From assembly GCA_041617635.1 (NCBI GenBank), contig JBFJOO010000118.1:1-12351 (forward strand): a stretch of DNA of 12,351 bases, read 5' to 3'. The stretch is from JAABRB01 sp041617635. GTDB taxonomy: Bacteria > Pseudomonadota > Gammaproteobacteria > Burkholderiales > SG8-39. Every line of letters begins with the position of its first letter. Position 1 is the stretch's first letter. Positions 1-7,095 of the stretch are shown here, piece after piece. A program made the translations under genes and the position numbers. Below the pieces are notes generated by a model that worked only from the letters and a program-made list of their open reading frames with translations, had not been told where the DNA came from and did no database searches.

Positions 1-208
1 CGAGCGCGGCGAGCGAGCGCACTTCGTGCGCGGGCATTCCCATGCGTTCCGTGAGGCGCTCCAGGGCAAGATAAGGATTGCGGCGCGCTTCGCCGGACAT
101 GCCCACCCATTCACGGACCGGCACCTGCTCGAAGTTGAGCAGGAACCAGATCGTGCCGAGCCCGACCACGGCGGCGACGGCGGCGGCCCAGAGCCCCTCG
201 CGGCTCAT
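1..208 (-). CDS. DUF4350 domain-containing protein, N-terminal part (cut by window edge)
   Basis: This is the first 69 codons of a gene that runs off the left edge. It starts at ATG 208-206, and the start overlaps the stop of the upstream DUF4129 gene as ATGA, so the two are probably translationally coupled. The visible protein begins MSREGLWAAAVAAVVGLG and has one N-terminal membrane segment (about residues 5-24). A periplasmic-looking stretch follows, containing EWVGMSGEARRNPYLALERL. The RNPYLALERL type of motif is what I recognise from DUF4350 proteins, which lie next to DUF4129 and MoxR genes in proteobacteria. The function is unknown. The family call rests on this short motif and on context. 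The C-terminal part lies outside the window. Confidence 0.75.
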   Translation of the reverse strand, partial: MSREGLWAAAVAAVVGLGTIWFLLNFEQVPVREWVGMSGEARRNPYLALERLTERMGMPAHEVRSLAAL

Positions 209-1710
209 GCGGCCCCGGCCGGAGCGAGGGTGCCGCCCGCGCGCGCGCTCGGGATGCTGAAATGCGCGGCCCACCTGCGCGCGAGCTCCGCGGCGTCCTC
301 GGCGGCCGGCATCCGACCCCCATAGGCGGCGGCTTGCCAGACGCGGACCAGGCGCTCGAAATACTGTGCCGCCTCGCGCGGCAGCGCGGCACGCGCGGCG
401 CGCACGCAGTCCCCTTCCGTGTGCGCCTCGGTGAGCGGGACGTGATGCGCGTGCACCAGCGAGGCGAGGGCGCCGCGGTAGAGCAGCGACAGCGCGTCGC
501 GCAACTTGCCCCCTGCGACCAGGTCGAGCGCCGTGCCGGCGGGATCGTCGGGCAGCGATTCGGGTGTGACGTTCAATCCGAAGAGTGCGTCGGGCGGTCG
601 ATAGCGCTCTTCGCGCGGTTCGAGCAACTGGGGCAGGAACCGCCGCACGGCGAGGAGCGCGAGGACGACTCCCGCGGCAGCGAGCAGCCACATTCCGAAC
701 TCCGCGAACTGGCCGAGGAGCTTGACGAGGTTCGAGAAGAACGCCGATCCACCGGACTCCTCCGCCGGCGGCCGCGGCTCCGCCCGGTAACGCCAGCGCA
801 GCACATCGCGCCATTCCTGGAAGTCCGGGTCCTTGAGCACCTCGACGATCTGCTCGCGCGCCGCCTCCGGAGGCCGGTCGCGCTGCGCGAGCGCATCGGC
901 GGCGCCGAACGACAGCGCGGCGAGGAGCGCGACCGCCGCGCACGCGAGCGGGGCAACCGCGCGCGCGGTGGTGACGCGCTGCGCCAGCCGGCGCAGCGCC
1001 AGCTCGACATCCCAGCCTTCGAGGATCGCGCGCCGGTTGAGGTAGAGCGCGAAGCCGGCCGCCACGTAGAGTGGCTCGATCACCGCGATCGCGATGAGGT
1101 AGCCCACGCTGTCGGCGATCCCCCAGCCGGGCGTGCCGTCGCGCCACCAGGCGAGAGCGTCGACGCCGGCCTCGCCGGCCGTCGGGAAGAGGAGCGCGCC
1201 CAGCGCGGCGAGCGAGAGCATGACGACGAGCTCGAAATGCACGCAGACGACGGTGAGCCCCACCGCGTGCCCGCGCATCCGGCGCCCGAGGATCCCGCGG
1301 CGCTCGCGCGCCGCGCGCCCGCGGCTCTTCTCCAGCTGCCAGACGGGCAGCACCAGCGAGCGCGCGAGATTGAAACGGTGCACGGTCAAGCTCGCGAGGA
1401 GGCCCGGCGCGAGGATGTCGCGCATCGCGGCGAGCGTCGTCCGCACGCTCGGGACTTCGCCGAACACGGCGCGGCTCACGACGTGCAGCGCGAAGCGGTC
1501 GAAGAGCGGCTTCAGCCACCAGGTGAGCAGCGCGGCGAGCCAGAGCCGCTCGTCGAACAGCAGGTGAAGCGCGACGGCGACCGGCACGAATGCCGCGAGG
1601 AACGCCGCATAGACCGCCGCGCCCCACTGCCGCACCATGACGAAGCCGAGATCGACCGCCTCCCAGGGCTGCCGCGGGCGCAGCGCCACGCCGACGCGCT
1701 CAAGCTCCAC
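205..1710 (-). CDS. DUF4129 domain-containing multi-pass membrane protein
   Basis: A 501-residue membrane protein. I place the start at GTG 1710-1708, giving VELERVGVALRPRQPWEAVDLGF, because this N-terminus looks conserved in the family and lies 11 bp inside the end of the SpoIIM-like gene, with a GGGA element upstream. The same frame is open further upstream, but that stretch is arginine/serine-rich shadow sequence. Likely membrane segments are at about residues 33-50, 155-176, 202-225, 252-270 and 336-357. A soluble C-terminal region at about 400-487 (ALSLLYRGALASLVHAH through ELARRWAAHF) fits DUF4129, found in transglutaminase-like and MoxR-linked membrane proteins. Residues 280-330 probably form an exposed loop. 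No catalytic motif is visible and the function is unknown. It is the fourth gene of the operon and is coupled to the DUF4350 gene by ATGA. Confidence 0.85.
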   Translation of the reverse strand: MELERVGVALRPRQPWEAVDLGFVMVRQWGAAVYAAFLAAFVPVAVALHLLFDERLWLAALLTWWLKPLFDRFALHVVSRAVFGEVPSVRTTLAAMRDILAPGLLASLTVHRFNLARSLVLPVWQLEKSRGRAARERRGILGRRMRGHAVGLTVVCVHFELVVMLSLAALGALLFPTAGEAGVDALAWWRDGTPGWGIADSVGYLIAIAVIEPLYVAAGFALYLNRRAILEGWDVELALRRLAQRVTTARAVAPLACAAVALLAALSFGAADALAQRDRPPEAAREQIVEVLKDPDFQEWRDVLRWRYRAEPRPPAEESGGSAFFSNLVKLLGQFAEFGMWLLAAAGVVLALLAVRRFLPQLLEPREERYRPPDALFGLNVTPESLPDDPAGTALDLVAGGKLRDALSLLYRGALASLVHAHHVPLTEAHTEGDCVRAARAALPREAAQYFERLVRVWQAAAYGGRMPAAEDAAELARRWAAHFSIPSARAGGTLAPAGAA

Positions 1711-2701
1711 GGCTGCGTCCCACGAACAGGAAATAGGCCAGCACGAAGGCCCACAGGATCGCGCCGACGGCGTACTTCGTCTCGGGCGGAAAGAGGGTGA
1801 GCGGCGACCAGAACGCCTCGATGAACGCGGCGATGAGAAACATCGTCGCCGCGCCGTAGACGAGCCGTATCGCCCCGCGCGCGGCGGCGACCAGCGCCGC
1901 ACGACGCGTCATGTTGCCCGGTGCGATCAGCGCCGCGCCGAGCTTCAGTCCGGCCGCGCCGGAGATCGCGATCGCCACGAGCTCCATCGCGCTGTGGCCC
2001 GACACGAACGACCAGAACGGCGTGCCGAAGCCGGCCTGCGTGAGATGGCCGGCGACCGCGCCGATCTGAATGCCGTTCGACACCAGGTAGAACACGGTGC
2101 CCAGGCCGAACGCGAGTCCGGTCGCGAAGCACTGGAATCCGATCCGCACGTTGTTGAAGATGTAGTACGCGAACATCATCACGTTCGTGTCTGCGGCGCG
2201 CATGCCGAGCCGCGGGTTCGTCGGGTCGTACATCTCCTGGATGCGTGCGATGGTGCGCGGCGAAAGCAGGTAATGAACGAAGTCGGGGAAGGTCTGGAGC
2301 GCGGCGCCGATGGCGAAGAGGGGGCCGAAAAAGAGCGCGGCGGCGATCGTCACCAGCGGCCATTCGGCGCGTACCCGGACGGGGAAGTCCTCCAGGAAGA
2401 ACCGGGCGATGCGGCTGCGCCGGTGGCTGCGCGCACCGTAGAGAAGATGATGCCCGCGCAGCGCGAGGTGATTCAGCCGGTCGACGAGCTCCGGGCTGTA
2501 GGCGCGGTCGCGCGCGAGCGCGAGATGCTGGCAGAGGCGCCGATAGGCGCGCGGAATCTCCGCATCGGGCAGCGTCGCGGCCGCCACGCTCTGCGCGGCC
2601 CTGCGCGATCCGGTGCGGGTCGTCTTCTCCCGCTGGTCGAGCCATTCCGCGAAGCTCGTCCAGTCGTGCGCGTAACGCGCTTCGAAAACGGCCTGCCTCA
2701 C
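1700..2701 (-). CDS. Stage II sporulation protein M (SpoIIM)-like integral membrane protein
   Basis: A 333-residue protein. The start is GTG 2701-2699 (VRQAVFEARYAHDWTSF), which overlaps the TGA of the RDD gene as GTGA, with GGGG a few bases upstream. Residues 1-110 are soluble and helical. From about 114 there are five or six membrane segments (about 114-135, 174-218, 237-260, 270-296 and 308-327). SGHSAMELVAIAISGAAGLKLG at 234-255 matches the conserved core of the SpoIIM family, with H236 and E240 as the most notable polar residues. In Bacillus, SpoIIM belongs to the DMP peptidoglycan-remodelling complex of sporulation. Gram-negative homologues like this one lie in non-sporulating bacteria, and I infer an unknown envelope role. 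It is the third gene of the operon and overlaps the DUF4129 gene by 11 bp. Confidence 0.88.
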   Translation of the reverse strand: MRQAVFEARYAHDWTSFAEWLDQREKTTRTGSRRAAQSVAAATLPDAEIPRAYRRLCQHLALARDRAYSPELVDRLNHLALRGHHLLYGARSHRRSRIARFFLEDFPVRVRAEWPLVTIAAALFFGPLFAIGAALQTFPDFVHYLLSPRTIARIQEMYDPTNPRLGMRAADTNVMMFAYYIFNNVRIGFQCFATGLAFGLGTVFYLVSNGIQIGAVAGHLTQAGFGTPFWSFVSGHSAMELVAIAISGAAGLKLGAALIAPGNMTRRAALVAAARGAIRLVYGAATMFLIAAFIEAFWSPLTLFPPETKYAVGAILWAFVLAYFLFVGRSRGA

Positions 2702-3375
2702 CGGCGCCCCACGAGGAAATTGGCCATGCGCACGAGGCGTCGCGCGGCGTCGATGCCGCCGCCGACCAGCGGCTGCGCGAGCTCGGCGAGCTCCTCTGCG
2801 CGCTCGGCCGTGAGCCCGGGTGAGCGCTCGGCGAACTCGAGCACCGCGCGCTGCTCGGCGACGGTGAGCGCGAACGGCGGTGCGAGGGGATCGGCGGGCG
2901 GCACCGTCGAGCCGCGCGGCGCGGGGTCGCGGTACACCACCAGCGTGTTGGCGGCGAGGTCGCCGAGCCGCTTGAAGTCGCGGTTGATGAGCATGGTCGC
3001 CAGCCCGAACCCGTAGAAGAACGGCAGGAAGTCCACGGCGCGCAGCAAGTTGCGCGCTAGCGCCGCCGGCCAGCGCACCGGCGTGCCGTCGTCGTTCAGC
3101 ACCGCGATGCCGAGCGCTTTCTTGCCCGGCGTCTGGCCGCTGAACTGGACTTCGCACCACGCCGGAAACAGCCACTCGAGCAGGAACCACGCGAGCAGGA
3201 ACGCCGCCTGACCGAGGTTGCCGAGCGGCCCGGCCACCATGGCGAGCACGATCAGCACGCCCACCCGGATCGCGAAATCGATCAGCCAGGCGAGCGCGCG
3301 CGGCACCGGACCGGCCAGCCTGAGCGTGAGCTCGATGCCCTCCGGTGTGGCGATGCTGCGCGCGGTGTCGAGCAA
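2698..3375 (-). CDS. RDD family membrane protein
   Basis: A 225-residue protein. The start codon is TTG (3375-3373), giving M/LLDTARSIATPEGIELTLRLAGPVPRA. No upstream in-frame ATG or GTG and no clear Shine-Dalgarno are seen. The N-terminus matches what I expect of RDD proteins in this cluster, so TTG is the best choice. RDD hallmarks are visible: ALAWLIDFAIR (R26, D33), QTPGKKALGI (81-90), RNLLRAVDFLPF (R108, D115) and DFKRLGDLAANTLVV (133-147). Membrane segments lie at about 28-48, 55-73 and 113-130. Residues 150-225 form a soluble tail. RDD proteins are poorly understood; some have been linked to ion transport or envelope stress. The gene follows the BPSS1780 gene by 28 bp and overlaps the next start by 4 bp. 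Confidence 0.88.
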   Translation of the reverse strand: MLDTARSIATPEGIELTLRLAGPVPRALAWLIDFAIRVGVLIVLAMVAGPLGNLGQAAFLLAWFLLEWLFPAWCEVQFSGQTPGKKALGIAVLNDDGTPVRWPAALARNLLRAVDFLPFFYGFGLATMLINRDFKRLGDLAANTLVVYRDPAPRGSTVPPADPLAPPFALTVAEQRAVLEFAERSPGLTAERAEELAELAQPLVGGGIDAARRLVRMANFLVGRR

Positions 3376-3403
3376 GCGGCGCTGTGGTGGCGAAGGGCGC
3401 GCG

Positions 3404-4174
3404 CTACTGCGCGTAGAAGACGTCGCGGTACGCGGTGTAGATCGAGGCGACGAGCACGGGTCCGAGCACGAGCCAGCCGAGCATGATCGGTATCGACGCC
3501 ACGATCGCCAGCACGAACATCACGATGCCGTACACGAGGAACGGCAGGATGTTCTTCAGGCAGCCGAGGAAGCTCGCCTTCAGCGCGGCGCCGACATCCA
3601 TCCCGTTCAGCGTGATGAGCGCCGGGGCGAACCAGATCGCCATGTAGATCGGGATTCCGAGCGCGAGTCCGATCAACCCTGCCAGCGCGGCACTTGCTGC
3701 GCCGGCGGTCATGTCCGCGCCTGCTGTCCGCATCGCGAACACGCTGCCTCCGACCAGCAGGAAGATGACCACCATCACCAGCAGCCATGCGCCGATGTTG
3801 AACAGCCCCACCAGCACGAGCTTCCCGACGTGCTCGCGGAAACCCGCGAAGATGTGCCCGACCTCCAGTGGCTCGCCTTCCTCGATCGCGCGACAGCCGA
3901 TCATCAGGCCGCCGACGAACACGGGCCCGAGCAGCGCCGCGAGGAGATTGACGATCGGAATGATGCCGAGGACGATCATCAGTGCGAGCAGGATGATCAC
4001 CACCAGGATCCACATTCCGGGCTGCTGCTTGAACATGCCCCAGGCCGCGCCGATCCACGACCAGCCGTTGCCGGCCGGCACGGTCTGTCCTTCGGCGACG
4101 AAATTGCCCGCGATCGGTGCGCCCGGCGTGTCGGCGACGTGCGCCTTCGGTGCCGCGTAGGGATCGGTTGCCAT
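3404..4174 (-). CDS. BPSS1780 family membrane protein
   Basis: A 256-residue protein starting at ATG 4174-4172, with a good AGGAGA Shine-Dalgarno 6 bases upstream. Residues 1-40 are soluble and proline/alanine-rich (MATDPYAAPKAHVADT), followed by GWSWIGAAWGMFKQQPGMW and then five or six hydrophobic segments (about 54-72, 74-93, 118-146, 156-190 and 210-243). The N-terminal pattern and the amphipathic segment before the first membrane helix match the family named after Burkholderia pseudomallei BPSS1780, whose function is unknown. It is the first gene of the minus-strand operon, about 190 bp from the divergent ankyrin gene. No enzyme motif is visible. GxxxxxW-type soluble-to-membrane patterns also occur in glycerophosphoryl-diesterase membrane-domain proteins, so a distant relation is possible. 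Confidence 0.8.
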   Translation of the reverse strand: MATDPYAAPKAHVADTPGAPIAGNFVAEGQTVPAGNGWSWIGAAWGMFKQQPGMWILVVIILLALMIVLGIIPIVNLLAALLGPVFVGGLMIGCRAIEEGEPLEVGHIFAGFREHVGKLVLVGLFNIGAWLLVMVVIFLLVGGSVFAMRTAGADMTAGAASAALAGLIGLALGIPIYMAIWFAPALITLNGMDVGAALKASFLGCLKNILPFLVYGIVMFVLAIVASIPIMLGWLVLGPVLVASIYTAYRDVFYAQ

Positions 4175-4180
4175 GGCTGT

Positions 4181-4186
4181 TCTCCT
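4181..4186 (-). promoter_or_regulatory. Shine-Dalgarno of the BPSS1780-family gene
   Basis: AGGAGA on the minus strand, 6 nt before ATG 4174, fixes that start. It is the strongest ribosome-binding site of this operon. The downstream genes rely on overlaps and weak sites. Confidence 0.7.
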
Positions 4187-4219
4187 TTTTTCTGTTCGCG
4201 CGAGTCGCGCGCGTTCCGT

Positions 4220-4248
4220 AGCGTAGAGGACCCCCGGGCGCCGGGCAA
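4220..4248 (-). promoter_or_regulatory. Possible sigma70-type promoter of the membrane-protein operon
   Basis: On the minus strand TTGCCC (4248-4243) is followed after 17 bp by TACGCT (4225-4220), about 45 bp upstream of the first gene's start. The -35 matches 4 of 6 consensus bases and the -10 matches 3 of 6, including the key T, A and T positions. The spacing is ideal but the match is modest. On the plus strand, for the divergent ankyrin gene, only a weak TTGGCA (4277-4282) without a convincing -10 is seen. Confidence 0.35.
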
Positions 4249-4364
4249 GCGGCGGGGCGCCGACAATGCCGCACGTTTGGCATTCGCCGCAGTCATTCGT
4301 GGTAAAAGACCGGCTTTGTTCCGGTCAGCCCCGTTCCGCACATGACGCGATGAGCGATATCCAG

Positions 4365-5192
4365 ATGAGATTCCAAACGTTCGTGCTCGCTGCGGCGATT
4401 GCCCTGGCTCCATCCGCGGGGGCGCAGCAACTCGTCGGGCTCATCCAGGCCGTCGAAGCGGGCGACGCCGAGGCGGTCGAGCGGTTGCTCAAGGCGGGCG
4501 CCAATCCGAACACGCGCACGCTGGACGGCGACACGGGATTGCACATCGCTGCCGGACGCGGCCAGGTCGTCGTGATCAAGGTGCTGCTCGAGCGCAATGC
4601 GGACGTGAACGCGCGGGGCAACGGAGGCATGACGCCGCTGCACCGCGCGGCGGCCGCCGGCAACACGAACACCGCCGCGCTGCTGCTTGCGCGCGGCGCC
4701 GTGGTCGACGCCCGCAACCAGAGCGGCGAAACACCGCTCTATCTGGCGAGTGAGCGGGGCCATGCCAACACCGCGCGGCTGCTGATCGATCATCGGGCAA
4801 GTCCGGACGCGCGCACTGCGAACGGGGAGGCGCCCCTGCACGCGGCGGCGATGAATGGCAATGGCCCGCTCGTCGACGCGCTGCTGACGGGCAAGGCGAA
4901 CCCGAACGCCGTCAACCGGGACGGCGAGGCGCCGCTCTTCTGGGCGGCTGCGACCGGCATGGTCGATGCGTCGCGCCGGCTGCTCGAGCGCGGCGCGAAT
5001 CCGAACGCGCGCGACCAGCGCGGCAATACCGCGCTGCACGGCGCCGCGGACGGCGGACACGCCGAGGTCGTCGTGTTGCTCGTTTCCCGCAAGGCCGACC
5101 CATCGATCCGCAACGCGGCTGGCCTGACTGCCGCCGATGTCGCACGCGGGCGGGGGTACGATCATGTCCTGAAAGCGCTCGGCACGCGCTAG
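4365..5192 (+). CDS. Exported ankyrin-repeat protein
   Basis: A 275-residue protein with a Sec-type signal peptide (MRFQTFVLAAAIALAPSAGA, probable cleavage after residue 20). The rest is ankyrin repeats. After a diverged first unit (about 21-52), the T(P/A)LH-type positions fall at 57, 90, 123, 156, 189, 222 and 255, exactly 33 residues apart with no insertions. I prefer ATG 4365 because it gives a positively charged signal-peptide start; ATG 4350 (adding MSDIQ) is the alternative, and neither has a clear Shine-Dalgarno. Ankyrin solenoids bind proteins, and the signal peptide points to the periplasm. No other domain is present, so this is a binding scaffold with unknown partner. It is monocistronic and divergent from the membrane-protein operon. 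Confidence 0.88.
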   Translation: MRFQTFVLAAAIALAPSAGAQQLVGLIQAVEAGDAEAVERLLKAGANPNTRTLDGDTGLHIAAGRGQVVVIKVLLERNADVNARGNGGMTPLHRAAAAGNTNTAALLLARGAVVDARNQSGETPLYLASERGHANTARLLIDHRASPDARTANGEAPLHAAAMNGNGPLVDALLTGKANPNAVNRDGEAPLFWAAATGMVDASRRLLERGANPNARDQRGNTALHGAADGGHAEVVVLLVSRKADPSIRNAAGLTAADVARGRGYDHVLKALGTR

Positions 5193-5211
5193 CGAGTCCA
5201 GAACGAAGGTC

Positions 5212-5314
5212 GTCATTCCCGCCCTCCGATTACCCCGCTCGGGGGCAGGGACCGCGGGAATCCAGTCCTGGCTGGTTCAGATGCAAGCTGGATCCCCGCA
5301 TGCGCGGGGACGAC
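5212..5314 (+). repeat. Dispersed palindromic repeat, copy A (expanded loop)
   Basis: The element starts with GTCATTCCCGC (5212-5222) and ends with GCGGGGACGAC (5304-5314). It holds two stem-loops. The first pairs ATTCCCGC (5215-5222) with GCGGGAAT (5254-5261) around a 31-nt loop that contains its own CCCCG/CGGGG mini-hairpin. The second pairs ATCCCCGC with GCGGGGAC around ATGC. Both carry CCAG/CTGG shoulders. Copy B at 6125-6200 has the same architecture and orientation but a 4-nt first loop. A further CGGGATTCCAG fragment follows at 5321-5331. This type is common between genes in betaproteobacteria and resembles the neisserial dRS3 core. Confidence 0.8.
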
Positions 5315-5329
5315 GGGAGCCGGGATTCC

Positions 5330-5335
5330 AGGTGA
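5330..5335 (+). promoter_or_regulatory. Shine-Dalgarno of the SDR gene, at the edge of repeat sequence
   Basis: AGGTGA, 5 nt before ATG 5341, supports that start over the earlier in-frame ATG at 5281, which would translate the repeat itself. The site abuts the CGGGATTCCAG repeat fragment (5321-5331), so repeat-derived sequence may supply part of the ribosome-binding site. Confidence 0.6.
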
Positions 5336-5340
5336 TCGAG

Positions 5341-6105
<765 letters not shown>

Positions 6106-6124
6106 CGAAGCTCCGGAGAAGTTC

Positions 6125-6200
6125 GTCATTCCCGCGAAAGCGGGAATCCAGTCCGAGCTTTTGCGAAGGTCTGCTGGATCCCCGCGTGCGCGGGGATGAC
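6125..6200 (+). repeat. Dispersed palindromic repeat, copy B (compact, dRS3-like)
   Basis: GTCATTCCCGC at 6125-6135 begins the element and GCGGGGATGAC at 6190-6200 ends it. Stem-loop 1 is a perfect 8-bp ATTCCCGC/GCGGGAAT stem (6128-6135 and 6140-6147) closed by a GAAA tetraloop. Stem-loop 2 is a perfect 8-bp ATCCCCGC/GCGGGGAT stem (6178-6185 and 6190-6197) around GTGC. The outer ends are also imperfect inverted repeats of each other. Stem-loop 1 fits the neisserial dRS3 pattern ATTCCC-N8-GGGAAT exactly. It may act as a transcription barrier or mRNA-stabilising structure after the SDR gene, but no T-run follows it. Confidence 0.85.
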
Positions 6201-6258
6201 CGCTCCCCGAGCGCTCGGCCTCGCACCGCGCTGGCCGGTCGCGATCGTGCGGACATGG

Positions 6259-6264
6259 CAGAAT
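6259..6264 (+). promoter_or_regulatory. Possible extended -10 element for the MaoC gene
   Basis: TGGCAGAAT reads as an extended -10 (TG-N-CAGAAT), with only 7 nt between it and ATG 6272. No -35 or Shine-Dalgarno is evident. If used, transcription would start at or next to the A of the start codon. Confidence 0.35.
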
Positions 6265-6271
6265 CGTCGCA

Positions 6272-6733
6272 ATGAGTGCGAGTACGGTCGTATCCGTGGA
6301 TCACCTGCGGGGCCGCGTCGGAGACGAAGTGGCCGTGAGCGATTGGTTCGAGGTCACGCAGTCGCACATCGACGAGTTTGCCGAGGCGACGCTCGATCAG
6401 CAATGGATTCACGTCGATCCCGAGCGCGCAGCGCGCGAATCCCCGTACGGGCGCACAATTGCGCACGGCTTCCTCACCCTCTCGCTCCTGGCGCATCTCT
6501 ACCAGGAGACGATCACGGTCACCGGGTTGCGCATGGGCATCAACTACGGATTCAACCGCGTCCGCTTCACCGGACCCGTGCCCTCGGGCGCGCGCATCCG
6601 GGCCCACTTCCGGCTCGCCGCGCTGGACGAGATCGCCAACGGGGTGCAGATGACATGGAACGTGGAGGTGGAGTGCGAGGGCGCCGAGAAGCCGGTCCTC
6701 ATCGCCGAATGGCTGAACCGCCGCCAGAACTGA
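6272..6733 (+). CDS. MaoC family dehydratase (hotdog-fold enoyl hydratase)
   Basis: A 153-residue single-domain MaoC/NodN-type protein of usual length. The hydratase-2 motif is visible: D42 and H47 in TLDQQWIHVDPERA, then GRTIAHGFLTLSLL (60-73). In R-specific enoyl-CoA hydratases the Asp/His pair activates water for addition to trans-2-enoyl-CoA. Here I infer hydration or dehydration of an enoyl/3-hydroxyacyl thioester in the cytoplasm; chain length is unknown. GINYGFNRVRFTGPVPSGARIRAHFRL (about 89-115) is the typical hotdog strand region. The start is ATG 6272, as there is no better upstream start. No Shine-Dalgarno is seen, and a -10-like box directly upstream suggests a leaderless message. 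The DUF3301 gene follows after 43 bp. Confidence 0.9.
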   Translation: MSASTVVSVDHLRGRVGDEVAVSDWFEVTQSHIDEFAEATLDQQWIHVDPERAARESPYGRTIAHGFLTLSLLAHLYQETITVTGLRMGINYGFNRVRFTGPVPSGARIRAHFRLAALDEIANGVQMTWNVEVECEGAEKPVLIAEWLNRRQN

Positions 6734-6762
6734 CGCCTCGTATCGACCCTATGCCGCCAAGC

Positions 6763-6768
6763 TATACT
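6763..6768 (+). promoter_or_regulatory. Probable -10 element for the DUF3301-fpr operon
   Basis: TATACT matches the sigma70 -10 consensus at 5 of 6 positions and ends 8 nt before ATG 6777. No -35 lies at 16-18 bp, and CTGACG at 6730-6735 is too far upstream. The bases before the ATG (TTTTCCGCC) contain no Shine-Dalgarno, so a leaderless transcript is likely if this box is used. Confidence 0.5.
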
Positions 6769-6776
6769 TTTCCGCC

Positions 6777-7085
6777 ATGCCAGAGCTTCTATTCGTGCTG
6801 CTGTTGGCCGCCCTCGGCTGGCTCTGGTACGACTCCATGCGCGCGCGGGAGCGCGCGGTGCAGGCCGGCAAGCAGGTCTGCAAGCGCGACGGACTGCAGT
6901 TCCTCGATGACACGGTGCAGATCGTGAAGCTCTGGCCCGCACGTGACCCCGACGGCCGAATCGCGCTGCGGCGCACCTATCGGTTCGAGTTCAGCGACGA
7001 CGGGGCGCAGCGCCGGGGCGGGGTCGTGGTCATGCTCGGCGGGCAGGTCGAATCCCTCGATCTCGAGCCCTTTCTCATGCAGTAG
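6777..7085 (+). CDS. DUF3301 domain-containing small membrane-anchored protein
   Basis: A 102-residue protein with an N-terminal membrane helix (MPELLFVLLLAALGWLWYDS, about 3-19), then a basic stretch (MRARERAVQAGKQVCKRDGLQFLDDTVQ) and a small soluble domain (IALRRTYRFEFSDDG, GGVVVMLGGQVESLDLEPF). This length and layout match DUF3301. The function is unknown. The cysteine-containing CKRDGLQFLDDTV segment is the conserved core. The topology suggests anchoring in the inner membrane with the C-terminal domain in the cytoplasm. It leads a three-gene operon with a ferredoxin-NADP reductase 10 bp downstream, and this pairing is why I call it with confidence. A structural or regulatory partner role for the reductase is inference only. 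Confidence 0.88.
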   Translation: MPELLFVLLLAALGWLWYDSMRARERAVQAGKQVCKRDGLQFLDDTVQIVKLWPARDPDGRIALRRTYRFEFSDDGAQRRGGVVVMLGGQVESLDLEPFLMQ

Positions 7086-7095
7086 GCGGGCCGGG

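Noticed and set aside
262..1800. Long plus-strand open frame opposite the DUF4129 gene
   Set aside because: Low-complexity arginine/glutamate-rich translation. The minus strand carries a coherent membrane protein with overlapping neighbours.
1711..1902. N-terminal extension of the DUF4129 frame over the SpoIIM-like gene
   Set aside because: It is serine/arginine-rich shadow sequence opposite no conserved motif. GTG 1710 matches the expected N-terminus.
4277..4306. Plus-strand promoter for the ankyrin gene (TTGGCA and GGTAAA)
   Set aside because: The -10 match is poor at any acceptable spacing, so it was kept only as a remark.
5281..5340. Earlier in-frame ATG of the SDR gene
   Set aside because: It would translate repeat copy A (AGSPHARG-type peptide). 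ATG 5341 has a Shine-Dalgarno and gives the normal SDR N-terminus.
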